From Streptomyces sp. S.PB5 (lineage in GTDB: Bacteria; Actinomycetota; Actinomycetes; Streptomycetales; Streptomycetaceae): 64,000 bases of DNA. Shown here one piece after another: positions 44,601-53,900 of the stretch; position 1 is the stretch's first letter, and every line of letters starts with the position of its first letter. The notes under the pieces were generated by a model. The model worked only from the letters and a program-made list of their open reading frames with translations, was not told where the DNA came from and did not search any database. The stretch lies in NCBI RefSeq assembly GCF_030403745.1, contig NZ_JAQMWP010000021.1:1-64000 (forward strand), in the 5' to 3' direction. Made by a program: the position numbers and the translations under genes.

Positions 44601-45739
44601 ACGGTCAGCCGCAGCGTGTTGCGGCCGGGCCGCCAGCGCAGCGCGCCGGAGACGTCCAGCACCACGGCGTTGCGATAGCCGTGGCCCTCCCAGCGATGGC
44701 CCTCGGGGACGGTGATGCCGTCCAGGACGACGACCGTGTACGGCTCGTCACGGCCCGGGCGGGCATCCGGGTCGAAGCCGGGGCGCTCGGCGAACTCGGC
44801 GCCGAGCAGGTCGTCCAGCTCGGTCAGGTCGGCCGTGATCCGGCGGACCTGACCGGCGCCGTCCTCCTCGTGCGGATGCAGCGCGTGCGGCAGCCACTTG
44901 ACCCATTCCCAGTCGGGCCGCCGCTCGTCGCTGACACAGAGGGCGATCCACAGCTCCTCCGGCGCGTGGAACACGGCGAGCTGACCGAGAGCGGCACGCA
45001 GCAGAGCGCGTACGGCTTCGTTGTCGGCGCCCTCGGGGGTCCCGGAGGACGCGGCGACCTCCTCGTCCAGTGCCTCCTCGGGGCGCAGCAGGACCCGGGC
45101 CGACGAGCGCAGATAGAGGCCCAGAGGCTGCTCGGGAATCGTGGAGTAGGCGCGGATGAAGCGGCGCAGGGCGTGTGCGCAGAGCGGTTCCAGGTCCTCG
45201 ACGGGGCGGGTGGACACCGGGTTCAGTGTGAGGGCGAGCTGCTGTTCGCCCACCGCGAGCCGGACCTCGCCGAAGTCCTCGTCGGCCGGGCGGCGTTCCC
45301 ACAGCCGTGAGGTGCGCGCCAGCGAGCGCAGGGACGAGGGCTCCGGGTGACGCCAGGCGAGCGCCCGCTGCTGCTCCACGATGGTGGACCGGACCCGCTT
45401 GCGGGTCTGCGCCAGATAGCGGAGGTAGTCGCGGCGCTCGCCCTTCAGGCGCTGCTTGCGCTCACTGGAGCGGCGCATCAGCTGGCCCAGCAGCATCGCG
45501 CCGGCGGACAGCGCCATCACACCCATCGCCAGGTAGATGAAGACGCCGTTGCCGCCGCCGGGGCGCAGGAACATCAACATCATCGAAACCGACATCAGGG
45601 CCATCGGCAGATAGGTCCATATCGCCGAGGTGTCGGGCACCGTCTCGGCGAGGACCGGCGGCTCCTGGAGGGTCAATTGCCCTTCGGGCATCTCGGGACC
45701 GCGCCTGCGGGCCGGCCGGCGAAACAGCACCACACTCAA
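41699..45739 (-). CDS. eccC: EccC, T7SS FtsK/SpoIIIE-type ATPase
   Basis: A 1346-residue motor of the type VII secretion machine. Two N-terminal membrane spans (about residues 42-88: YLPMALMSVSMMLMFL, VFIYLAMGVMALSAGAMLLG) precede three ATPase domains with Walker A motifs GATGSGKSELL (about residue 500), GGSQSGKSTLA (about 855) and GDTESGKTNQL (about 1140), and Walker B motifs VLVDFKGG, YCLDFGGG and ILVDDYDM. All three look intact and the two EccCa/EccCb parts are in one polypeptide, as usual in Streptomyces. It starts at TTG 45739, nine bases after GGAGG; GTG 45733 is possible. Divergent from eccD. Confidence 0.95.
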   Translation of the reverse strand: MSVVLFRRPARRRGPEMPEGQLTLQEPPVLAETVPDTSAIWTYLPMALMSVSMMLMFLRPGGGNGVFIYLAMGVMALSAGAMLLGQLMRRSSERKQRLKGERRDYLRYLAQTRKRVRSTIVEQQRALAWRHPEPSSLRSLARTSRLWERRPADEDFGEVRLAVGEQQLALTLNPVSTRPVEDLEPLCAHALRRFIRAYSTIPEQPLGLYLRSSARVLLRPEEALDEEVAASSGTPEGADNEAVRALLRAALGQLAVFHAPEELWIALCVSDERRPDWEWVKWLPHALHPHEEDGAGQVRRITADLTELDDLLGAEFAERPGFDPDARPGRDEPYTVVVLDGITVPEGHRWEGHGYRNAVVLDVSGALRWRPGRNTLRLTVGPDQVNLVRTDRSRKERSVPLGRPDRLGPLGAESLARLLASRRISLGSDIAQPLDSDVELTTLLGIPDLHRHDTKALFARHTGSARLRVPIAVGVDGRPVELDIKESAQGGMGPHGMLIGATGSGKSELLRTLVLGLALTNSSETLNFVLVDFKGGATFLGLEELPHTSAVITNLADEVALVERMQDALHGELIRRQELLRAAGNYTSALEYERARAAGADLTPLPSLFVVVDEFSELLSAHREFMDLFVMIGRLGRSLGVHLLLASQRLDEGRMHQLESHLSYRVGLRTFSAMESRGVLGVPDAYELPAQPGSGYLKSGVEALTRFRAAYSSGTYRRRTGAVVQARVASQVVPWTSGWVVPRTLDPTPVPEPETEEGGDEETLLDVALDRLRDSGPAAHQVWLPPLDEPSPLDALLPGIAADPERGLTAAGWSGTGRLRVPVGLVDKPFEQRRDPLVVDLSGAGGHVAIAGGSQSGKSTLARTLIAALALTHTPAEIQFYCLDFGGGGLSQFAALPHVGGVAARLNPERVHRAVAEVMTLLARREQFFVDHTIDSMQSYRRRRAAGEFPDEPFGDVFMVVDGWSTVRQDYDDLVPKFNELAARGLNYGIHLLITTTRWVELSAQVRDQAATRLELRMGDPMDSEIDTRKARSVPRSGGRGITADSKMHFLAGLPRLDGSGSLEDLGEGVAHLVGEVAKHWPGPAAPQVRMLPHRLPLAELPAPEQTEGGGMRLPLGIDQDALEPVWHDFSRTPHLIVVGDTESGKTNQLRRITAGITARYAPHEAKIIAVDYRRTLVDGIPEEYRIGHVISLDNLKETIDGAARAMKTRVPGADIAPARMRKCDWWTGPRLFILVDDYDMVSSNSFQSPFEPLFEHLTLGFEMGLHVIVARSAMGAGRGLSDSLIRRMDEANNPAILLSCPPTEGRLFGNAKPVNLPPGRALHIARRKARLMQTALVEPAAGQEG

Positions 45740-46145
45740 GGAACAGAACCTCCGGTTTCACTGGCTTTCCGGCCCGCGCCGAATACCGGGACAGCCGGTA
45801 GCCGGAAAGACCGCACCGCGCTCATTTTCCGGGGACCCGGGTACGCGGTGAACGCCGGATGAATGTTGTGAGCGGAAAGCAGAGAACGGTCAACTCTCCC
45901 ACCATTCAACTGCATACCGGACAAGGAGCCCGGTCCCCAGCACGTTCCGGCGAGCGTAGGCAGTAGTCTGCATTCACGTAACGCGACCTGTCCACGCGGG
46001 GGAGGTGGTTGCCGGGCTCGCGGACGTAATTCCCTTGTCCGACCCCCCTGTTCTGGCCCGTGCGGACCCTCCGTACTCTTCGCACTGTCCCGCTCGCGGG
46101 GAAGTCCTCCTGTCAAAGCCCCCACGGAAGACGAGAGTTCAGCTG
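45740..46145. promoter_or_regulatory. eccC-eccD divergent promoter region
   Basis: About 400 bp of somewhat lower GC content between the divergent eccC and eccD genes. No protein-like frame. Both promoters should lie here; I cannot place boxes with certainty. Confidence 0.5.
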
Positions 46146-47552
46146 ATGACCGACAGCGCGGTGGCCGAGCTGTGCCGCCTGACCGTACGTGCGCCGAGCG
46201 TCTCCGTCGATCTGGCCGTGCCCGCCGACGTGCCGGTCGCCGATCTGCTGCCCACACTGCTGCGTTATGTCGGCGAGGAGGCCGAGGAGGCCGGACTCGA
46301 CCATGCCGGCTGGGTGCTCCAGCGGCTGGGCGACGCCCCGCTCGACGAGGAGACGACCCTCGCCCGGGCCGGCCTCGCCGACGGGGATGTGCTCTATCTG
46401 CGCCCGCACACCGAGGCCCTGCCCGAGGCCCGGCTCGACGACTTGGTGGACGGCATAGCCGACACCGCCGGCCGCAGGCTGCACACCTGGCACCCGGAGG
46501 CGGCCCGCGGGCTGCTGGTGGGCGCCACCGTGGCGACCGTGGCCGCGGCACTGGTGCTGGTTTTCTGGCCTGGGGCGGCCGGCTCCGGCTCGGTCAGGGC
46601 GGCCTGTTCCGCCGTGACGGGGCTGCTGCTGCTCGCGGGCGCGGGCACCGCCAGCCGCGCGGTCGGCGACCGGCTGTCCGCGACCGCGCTCGGCCTGCTG
46701 GTCGCACCCTGCCTGGCGCTCGCCGGCTGGGTGCTGCCCGGCGGTGACCTGACGGGCCCGGACGCGGCACAGGTGGCGGGCGCCCGGCTGCTCGCGGCGG
46801 GCGCGGCCGGTGCCGGCGGCGCCGTCCTCGCGCTGGCCGCCACCGCCGTCGGCGCTCCGGCCCTGCTGGGCACCGCGGTCGTGTCGGTGGCCATCGCCAT
46901 CTCCGGCGCCCTGATCGGCTACACGGACCTGCACGTGCCGGCCGCGGTCGCGCTGGTCGCGACGGTGTTCGTGCTCGCGGCCGGGACCGTGGCGCCGTTC
47001 GCCTTCAAGCTGGCCGGGATGCGGATGCCCGCCCTGCCCTCCTCCGCCAGCCAGCTCCAGGAAGGCATCGAGCCCTACGCGGGCAGCGACGTCGCCGAGC
47101 GCACCGAACTGGCCGGGCGCTGGGTCACCGCACTCTTCGCCGTCACCGGCATCATCGCCGCGGGTGCCCTGCTAGTCCTCGCCGAACACCCGAACCTGCC
47201 CGAGGTGCTGACCGCGCTCGCGCTGAGCCTGCTGCTGCTTCTGCACTCCCGGGGGCTGGTCCACATCGGCCAGCGGCTCACCCTCGCGGTGCCCGGGATC
47301 TGGGGCCTGCTGCTGCTCGCCCGCAGCTGGGCGGCCGACAGCGACGGCGACGGGCGACTGGTGGTCTTCGCGGTACTGCTCGGCGCGGCCGCCGCGTTGG
47401 TGATCGCCGCCTGGACGGTGCCCGGCCGCCGCATGCTGCCCTACTGGGGCCGGGCCGCGGAGGTGGCGCACACCGGCATCGCGGTGGCACTGCTGCCGCT
47501 CAGCCTGTGGGTGGCGGGACTCTTCGGCTGGCTGCGCGGCCTGTTCGGCTGA
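46146..47552 (+). CDS. eccD: EccD, T7SS polytopic membrane channel component
   Basis: A 468-residue protein. Residues 5 to about 95 form a YukD-like ubiquitin fold (CRLTVRAPSVSVDLAVPADV, then DGDVLYLRP). The rest has about eleven membrane spans. EccD dimers form the pore-like part of the ESX complex. The ATG at 46146 is preferred over longer in-frame starts because the ubiquitin-like fold begins right after it. It is followed after 40 bp by eccB. Confidence 0.93.
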   Translation: MTDSAVAELCRLTVRAPSVSVDLAVPADVPVADLLPTLLRYVGEEAEEAGLDHAGWVLQRLGDAPLDEETTLARAGLADGDVLYLRPHTEALPEARLDDLVDGIADTAGRRLHTWHPEAARGLLVGATVATVAAALVLVFWPGAAGSGSVRAACSAVTGLLLLAGAGTASRAVGDRLSATALGLLVAPCLALAGWVLPGGDLTGPDAAQVAGARLLAAGAAGAGGAVLALAATAVGAPALLGTAVVSVAIAISGALIGYTDLHVPAAVALVATVFVLAAGTVAPFAFKLAGMRMPALPSSASQLQEGIEPYAGSDVAERTELAGRWVTALFAVTGIIAAGALLVLAEHPNLPEVLTALALSLLLLLHSRGLVHIGQRLTLAVPGIWGLLLLARSWAADSDGDGRLVVFAVLLGAAAALVIAAWTVPGRRMLPYWGRAAEVAHTGIAVALLPLSLWVAGLFGWLRGLFG

Positions 47553-47592
47553 GTACACCCGCACTGCGGCAAGAGAACGACTAGGAGAGGCC

Positions 47593-49158
47593 GTGCAGTC
47601 CAAACGCGACCAGGTACACGCCCACACCTTCATGATGGGCAGGCTCAGTTCGGGCCTGCTGATGGCCGACCCGGACGCCCCTGAGAGCCCGCTCGGGCGC
47701 ACCACACGCGGTGTGGTCTTCGGCGTACTGGTCACCGTCCTGGTCGGTGCCGGCGCCACCGTGTACGGTCTGCTGCGGCCCGGCGGGAACGACGCCTGGC
47801 GCGACGACGCGCACCTGGTGGTCAACCGCGACACCGGCGCCCGCTACCTGTGGACCAACACCGACGGCGTGCTGCACCCGGTGCGCAACTACGCCTCCGC
47901 GCGGCTGATCGGCGGCTCCGACCTGGAGACAGTGGACGTCGCCACCGCTTCGCTGCGAGACGTCCCGGTGGGCGCCCCGGCCGGCATCCCCGGCATCCCC
48001 GACACCGTGCCCGAGCCCGGCCAACTCGACGACGGCGCCTGGCACATGTGCGTCACCGGCCCGGACGGCGCGCTGCCGGACACTTCCGGTGCCGTGGCGA
48101 GCACCGGGGTGGAGAAGCCCGGGGCGACCACCCTGGTGGCCGGTGCGCCGCTGGACTCCAACGGCATCGGCGGCGACCGTGGGGTGCTCGTGAGCGGGCC
48201 CGACGACACCGAGTACCTGGTGTGGCGGGGCAGCCGGCTGCCACTGGACCGCGAGTCGGACGCCCGCAACGCCCTCGGCTACGGCTCCGAGCAGCCCATG
48301 CCGGTCTCGGCGGCCTTTCTCGACGCACTGGCCCCCGGTCCCGTCCTGAAGCCGCCCGTGGTGGCGGGACGCGGTGAGGAAGGTCCTGAACTCGGCGGGG
48401 AGGCCAGCCGGATCGGCCAGCTGTTCAAGGTCAGCGTCCCCGGCGGCGACAGCACCTACCACCTGCTGCGCAAGGACGGCCTGGTACCGCTGACCAGGCT
48501 CGGTGCCGCCCTGGTGCTGGGCGACCCGGCCACCCAGAAGGATGCCTACCAGGGGCGCTCGCCCGAGGTGCGCACCCTCGGCGCCGACGCACTGCGCGAA
48601 CACCGGGCCGGGGACCAGGACACCGGCGCCTCCACGGAACTGCCCGACGCACCGCCCCTCCCGCAGTCCGCGCCACGCGGCACCGCGCTCTGCGCCCAGG
48701 TCGACGGCGACGACGGCGGCGTCCGGATCAGATCGGTGCTCGTACCGCTGACCCGGCTCGCCCCGGTCGCGGTGTCCGAGGGCACCGCCCAGCCGCTGAA
48801 GCCCGCCTGCGTCCCGACCGACGCCACGGTGGTCCGCCCCGGCCACGGCGCCCTGGTCCGCGCCCTCAACGCCAGCGGCGCCGCGCACGCGGGGACGAGC
48901 TACCTGGTGGCGGAGAACGGCGTCAAGTACCGCGTCTCCACCAAGAATTCGCTGGCCGCGCTCGGCTACGAGACCACAGACGTCACCTCCGTCCCGGCAC
49001 CGCTCCTCGCGGCACTCCCGACCGGCGCGGACCTCGACCCGGCCGCCGCCTCGGGCGTCGTCGAGCCCAAGGTGACCGCTCCGCAGTGCGCCCCGGACCC
49101 GGAGCGAAAGGCGGACGAGGCGAGCGCCATTGCGGACAAGGGGGACACCGTACGCTGA
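47593..49158 (+). CDS. eccB: EccB, T7SS core membrane protein
   Basis: A 521-residue protein with the EccB signature N-terminus (MQSKRDQVHAHTFMMGRLSS), one membrane span (VVFGVLVTVLVGAGATVYGL, about residues 41-60) and a large extracytoplasmic domain with Cys residues (HMCVTGPDG, ALCAQVDGD, KPACVPTD, APQCAPDP). In ESX complexes EccB is part of the core with EccC, EccD and EccE. GTG start at 47593, preceded by AGGAGAGG. No eccE gene is visible in this window. Confidence 0.94.
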   Translation: MQSKRDQVHAHTFMMGRLSSGLLMADPDAPESPLGRTTRGVVFGVLVTVLVGAGATVYGLLRPGGNDAWRDDAHLVVNRDTGARYLWTNTDGVLHPVRNYASARLIGGSDLETVDVATASLRDVPVGAPAGIPGIPDTVPEPGQLDDGAWHMCVTGPDGALPDTSGAVASTGVEKPGATTLVAGAPLDSNGIGGDRGVLVSGPDDTEYLVWRGSRLPLDRESDARNALGYGSEQPMPVSAAFLDALAPGPVLKPPVVAGRGEEGPELGGEASRIGQLFKVSVPGGDSTYHLLRKDGLVPLTRLGAALVLGDPATQKDAYQGRSPEVRTLGADALREHRAGDQDTGASTELPDAPPLPQSAPRGTALCAQVDGDDGGVRIRSVLVPLTRLAPVAVSEGTAQPLKPACVPTDATVVRPGHGALVRALNASGAAHAGTSYLVAENGVKYRVSTKNSLAALGYETTDVTSVPAPLLAALPTGADLDPAAASGVVEPKVTAPQCAPDPERKADEASAIADKGDTVR

Positions 49159-49634
49159 TCACGGCAAGGGGCGCATTCAGCGCCGATGAAAAGGAAAAGG
49201 GCGGGACCAACAGAAGTATTGAGCCAAAGTGGTTACCGATGGAGTGAAGTCCGCGGAGTCATCGCGGACGGCTCGCGGCGAGAACCTCAAACAAAGCTCA
49301 GATATTTCGGACCAGCCATGGCCGCGGAATCCCGGGGAAGCGCTTGCAAAGCGGGATGCGGCGCTTCGTGATGCCCGTTCGGCTTCCTCCGGTGCCCGCT
49401 TTTTGCCCGCCTCGTGTTGCCCGGCGGACGGTGCGTGCACCAGGAGTCCGGCCGATCGGAGAGGCTTGTTCATAGCGCTGAAACCTCCGCACAACTCCCT
49501 TGCCACGTAAGAATTCCGAGGCGAGCTGACCGAAGCTCAAATCTTCCCTGTGCGCGTTGCGCGGAACGCCGGCTTCTCTTTAGCCTCAGCAAGCAACTGT
49601 GCGACGAGACAGGGCTGAACGAAGGGAGCGCGAC
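49159..49634. promoter_or_regulatory. Leader region before the Esx genes
   Basis: About 475 bp of lower-GC sequence. A 7-bp hairpin (GTCCGCG/CGCGGAC, 49249-49269) could end eccB transcription. Short frames exist on both strands, but none looks protein-like. It probably carries the promoter of the WXG100 genes. Confidence 0.45.
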
Positions 49635-49970
49635 ATGGCGGACAGCGCCGCAAGGAAAGCGGACTATGCCAAGGGCTTGGGGGGTGTCTCCTCGCTGGAG
49701 TCGGCCCGGAGCCAGGTCGAGAAGATTCAGAACAACGTGGCCGAGATCGCCGCGCGTTCGGGCGTCGGCGGCGACGAGGGCCAGGCCCTGCTGAAGCTCT
49801 TCCGCAGCTGGAACGCCGAGGCGCAGAAGGTCGTCATCCAGATCAGCAAGATGGTCGACGCGCTCCAGGAGAACGTGACCTCCGCCAACCGTCTGGCGCA
49901 GGAGAACCAGGACCTGACCGAGGTCCTCAACAGCAAGACCAGCCAGGGCGTCTTCGAAGCGCTGAGCTGA
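49635..49970 (+). CDS. WXG100-family secreted protein (Esx) 1
   Basis: A 111-residue helical-hairpin protein of the ESAT-6/CFP-10 superfamily by size, composition and position. Two long helices flank the turn LLKLFRSWNAEAQKV; the third residue of the W-x-G turn is Ala (WNA), as in some Streptomyces Esx proteins. The ATG at 49635 with GGGAGCG upstream is chosen over a longer frame. Followed after ~85 bp by a canonical WXG100 gene, with which it should form the secreted heterodimer. Confidence 0.87.
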   Translation: MADSAARKADYAKGLGGVSSLESARSQVEKIQNNVAEIAARSGVGGDEGQALLKLFRSWNAEAQKVVIQISKMVDALQENVTSANRLAQENQDLTEVLNSKTSQGVFEALS

Positions 49971-50057
49971 CCCGACCGGTAGCACCGGCCCCGTCACGGC
50001 GAGGCCGGATCCCTTGAGCTTCCCGGGCCGGCGCCCGGCCGTACGAGAGGAGACGTC

Positions 50058-50366
50058 ATGGCCGACGGCATCATCGACGTGCAGTACCCCGTGGTCCGCA
50101 ACGCCATCGAGGAATTGATGACGCAGACCCAGCAGATCATCACCACCCTCAACAACCTGGAGGACGAGCTGAAGCCGCTCGTCAACTCCTGGGAGGGCTC
50201 CGACCAGGAGACCTACCGTCAGGTCCAGGCGGAGTGGGACCAGGCCACCAAGAACATGGCCCAGCTCCTCGGCGACAACGGCGAGCTGATCCAGAGCATC
50301 CACGACAACCACTCCCGCGACGAGCGCAAGAGCGCCGACAACTGGGGCAATGTGCGGGCCCGTTAG
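50058..50366 (+). CDS. WXG100-family secreted protein (Esx) 2
   Basis: A 102-residue WXG100 protein. Helix-turn-helix with the turn NSWEGSDQETY (canonical W-E-G) and C-terminal helix QVQAEWDQATKNMAQLLGDN. The ATG at 50058 has GAGAGGAG upstream. Probable partner of the preceding Esx protein and a substrate of the EccC machine. Confidence 0.93.
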   Translation: MADGIIDVQYPVVRNAIEELMTQTQQIITTLNNLEDELKPLVNSWEGSDQETYRQVQAEWDQATKNMAQLLGDNGELIQSIHDNHSRDERKSADNWGNVRAR

Positions 50367-50488
50367 GGTCCCGCCGCAACGTCCTCATCGTCGAGGGTTC
50401 GGCGGCGTGGCCCGGCCGTCGTCCGTGAACGGGGCGTCTGCCGGGCCCCCGTGTCCCCGTCCGGCACCAAGCGTCAGGAGTGCGTCCC

Positions 50489-50959
50489 ATGGCCGGTGAG
50501 AAGGCCGACGTAAAGCATTTCGACCTCAAGCAGATGGAGAACTTCCGGGACAACGAGGTACAGCCGGTCTACACCGCCGCGAAGAAGCACAAGGAGGAGG
50601 GCGACGGGTCCCACATCCGCCCGCTCGGCCACCTGATCGACGGGCACACGACACCGGACAACCTCGCCCAGGACAAGCAACTCCTGCGTATCGGCAGGAT
50701 GGTGACCGAACCGCTGGTCTCGGGACCGAAGCTGATCGAGGACATCCGCACCGCGGCCGAGGCCATCGACAAGCTGCTCGGCGACCAGATGGACCTCTTC
50801 AAGGAGTTGAAGGAGGCCCTCACCGAGACGATCGAAGAGGCCAACAAGACCAAGGACAAGAACCTCGACGCGATCGACGCCCAGACGCTCCTCCAGACCT
50901 TCGACGAGGTCGACACCCTCACCGCCGGCGGCACCGGCGACCCGGACGACGAGTCCTGA
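50489..50959 (+). CDS. T7SS-locus helical protein of unknown function
   Basis: A 156-residue highly charged helical protein (KHFDLKQMENFRDNEVQPVY, DQMDLFKELKEALTETIEEA). No signal peptide, no W-x-G turn. It lies between the Esx pair and the large AAWKG-type protein, 25 bp before the latter, so it may be a chaperone or cosubstrate of that protein. ATG at 50489 with AGGAG upstream. Confidence 0.8.
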   Translation: MAGEKADVKHFDLKQMENFRDNEVQPVYTAAKKHKEEGDGSHIRPLGHLIDGHTTPDNLAQDKQLLRIGRMVTEPLVSGPKLIEDIRTAAEAIDKLLGDQMDLFKELKEALTETIEEANKTKDKNLDAIDAQTLLQTFDEVDTLTAGGTGDPDDES

Positions 50960-50984
50960 CCAACTCCGATAGAAAGGGCGCCCG

Positions 50985-53900
50985 GTGGCCGATCGGTACG
51001 ATCCCAACTCCGTCGTCAACGTCGACAAGTTCGACAACGCCGGCGACCCGTCGAGTGACACCTGGGCCACCCTGGTCACCCATATCACCGGCTATCCGGT
51101 GCCCGACCGCAACACCATCTTCGACACGCTCCGCTCCGACCACGGCGGCAAGCTGTTCCGGATGGACATCCAGGAGCGCAGCCTCTCCGTGCTCGTCAAG
51201 GACTCCGGCTTCCTGACGAACAAGGGTGAGGACTACGACATCTGGTTCTTCAACAGCGGCAAGAAGCGCTCGATCATGCAGGCCCGCATCGTCTTCGAGG
51301 GCCGCGTGAAGGACGGCGAGAACATCATCTTCGCCGGTCCGGGCTCGGACAACGTCCATGACGCGCAGGTCCGTGAGGGCAACGAGTTCACGGACTACAA
51401 CAAGGACAAGATGAGCACCATCCCGCTCGCCCGGTACATGAACGGGCCGCGGGCGGCACTCCTCGCCCTCCTGGGCGGCAACACCACCGACGCCCGGTTC
51501 AGCAACCTCGGCGTGCCCGGGGCAGACGTCGTGGACCTCAACTCCTTCAACACGACAGGGGAGTCCTTCGACTTCGCCGCCAAGTTCTTCAAGGACCACG
51601 CGGTGGTGCTCAAGGACTGGGAGGACCGCTTCGGCCGGGACGACGCCAGCTGGAAGGGCGAGGCGGCGGAGGTCTTCCGCAGCCTGCTGACGAAGATTCG
51701 CGAGAACTACGACAGTTACGTCGAGACCTTCAACGAGAGCCCCGGCGCCGGCGACGGCACCGGAACCGGTGGCACCGTGTACTCCCGCGCCCTGTCGCTG
51801 GGCCGCAAGTACCTCGAGGACGCCGCGAACAAGCTGCTGGAGGCGTGGCTCGCCTGGGCCAAGTCCCCGTACTACGACCCCCACCAGGTCCTGCGCTACG
51901 TCCTCGACGACCTCGCCCAATGGGTCGACGCCAACAACGTCGCCAAGACGGACATCAAGTCCTACACCTCCCGCTACACCACGACCGTCAGCCACAGCCC
52001 GCAGGCCGGCTTCACCCAGGTGCACCCGGAGTACGGCGACCTCACCGACATCGCGAACTGGGCGAAGGTCGGCGACAAGGCCGTCAAGATCTGGAGTCAG
52101 GGCGTCAACGAGTACCTCGGAAAGCCTGCCGCCGAGGTGCAGTCGAACCTGAACAACCACTTCCTCGACCTGGGCGACGACTTCTCCGACAACGTGCCCA
52201 AGCCGAAGTCGACCAGCACCGCCTCCGAGGAGTACTTGGAGAAGAAGGCCAAGGAGGAGCAGGAGGAGATCAACCGGCAGAACGAGGAGAACCGCAGGTA
52301 CCAGGACGAGCTGCGCGCCGAGCAGGAGCGTCAGCGCGAGGAGGACCGCAAGTACCAGGAGGAGCTGCGCGCCGAGCAGAACCGGCAGCGGGAGGAGGAC
52401 AAGAAGTACCAGGACGAGCTGCGCGAGGAGCAGCGGCGGGAGCAGGAAGAGGCCAAGCGGCAGGCCGAGGAACAGGCCAAGGCCATGGAGGAGAGCCTCG
52501 GCGGTATCAACAACCCCAATGGCGTCACCGAACAGAACATCGACGGCCTCGACGACCTGCTGAACCAGAACATCCCGGTCACCGAGAGCCTCGGCGACCT
52601 CGGCGACGTGAACGGCCAGGGCGGCGACCAGGAGGCCTTCACGTCCACCCCGCCCCCGGGCATCACGAACCTCGGCAACCTCGGTGCGGTGAACAACAGG
52701 CAGGACGGCACGAACAACGCCGCCAACGAGGCGGTCACCCAGAACCTGGGGAACCTCGGCGACCTGAACACGGCCGGCGGCTCGGTCAAGACCCCGACCG
52801 GTGGCAACACCCAGCTCGACGCCGGCAAGCTCACCACCGACTTCCCGGACGGCAGCAGCACCAGCTTCGATCCGGACAGCGGGGTGCTCACCACCACCCA
52901 CCCGGACGGCAGCGTCACCACGCAGAACCTGGGCGATGGCACCAAGGTGACCAACCCGGACGGCTCGGTCACGTCCCTCGGCGACGACGGCAAGCTGACC
53001 ACCACGTTCCCCGACGGCAGCGTCCAGACCGTCGACCCCTCGACGGGGCAGGTCAGTACCACCGACCCCGACGGCACCACGACCACCCAGGACCTCGGCA
53101 ACCTGGGCGACCTGAACAGCCAGAACAACAACGCGGACCTGAGCGACCTCGGCGACATCAACTCCGACCTGCCCACCCAGTCGGAGGGCGACCTGGGGAA
53201 CCTCAACACCGACCGCAGCGGCCTGGAGACCCCGACCGGCGGCAGCACCCACCTCAGCGACGGCGACATCGCCACCGACTTCCGCGACGGCAGCAGGATC
53301 AGCTTTGACCCGGACAGCGGTCTGCTCACCAGCACGAACGCCGACGGCACCACCACGACCACCGACCTCACCCACGGCGCGACGGTGACCAACCCGGACG
53401 GCTCGAAGACCAGCCTCGACAACGGCATGCTGACCACGGAGTTCCCCGACGGCAGCAAGCAGGTCATCGACCCGGACACCGGCATCGCCACCGTCACCGA
53501 CCCGCAGGGCAACACCGAGCGGATCGACCTGCACGATCTGAACTCGTCCGGCGGCCCGGACACCTCGGACATCCTCGACGGCCTCGGCGATCTGGAGAGC
53601 GGCGGCCTCAACGACACCGGCGGCGGCACCTCCACCCAGGACCTCTCGCTCTTTGACCTCGGCGTCGGCGGCGCGGGCGACGGGTCATCCGGCGGCGGCG
53701 TGGGGGAGAGCTACCTCTCCGCGGACAGCGCCGGCGGAACCGGAGCCGAACCCCTCTCGGACGACGCCGCCGACAGCGCGGGCAGCCCGCTCGCCTCCGC
53801 CGCGACAGCCGGAGCCCCCGGCGCGCCCGGCATGCCCGGCAGCCCCGGCATGCCGATGGGCGGTATGGGCGCCGGCGGCATGGGAGCGGGCGGCGACAAG

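Noticed and set aside
49177..49510. Open frames on both strands in the eccB-esx gap
   Set aside because: No Shine-Dalgarno or protein-like composition; they read as leader or intergenic sequence.
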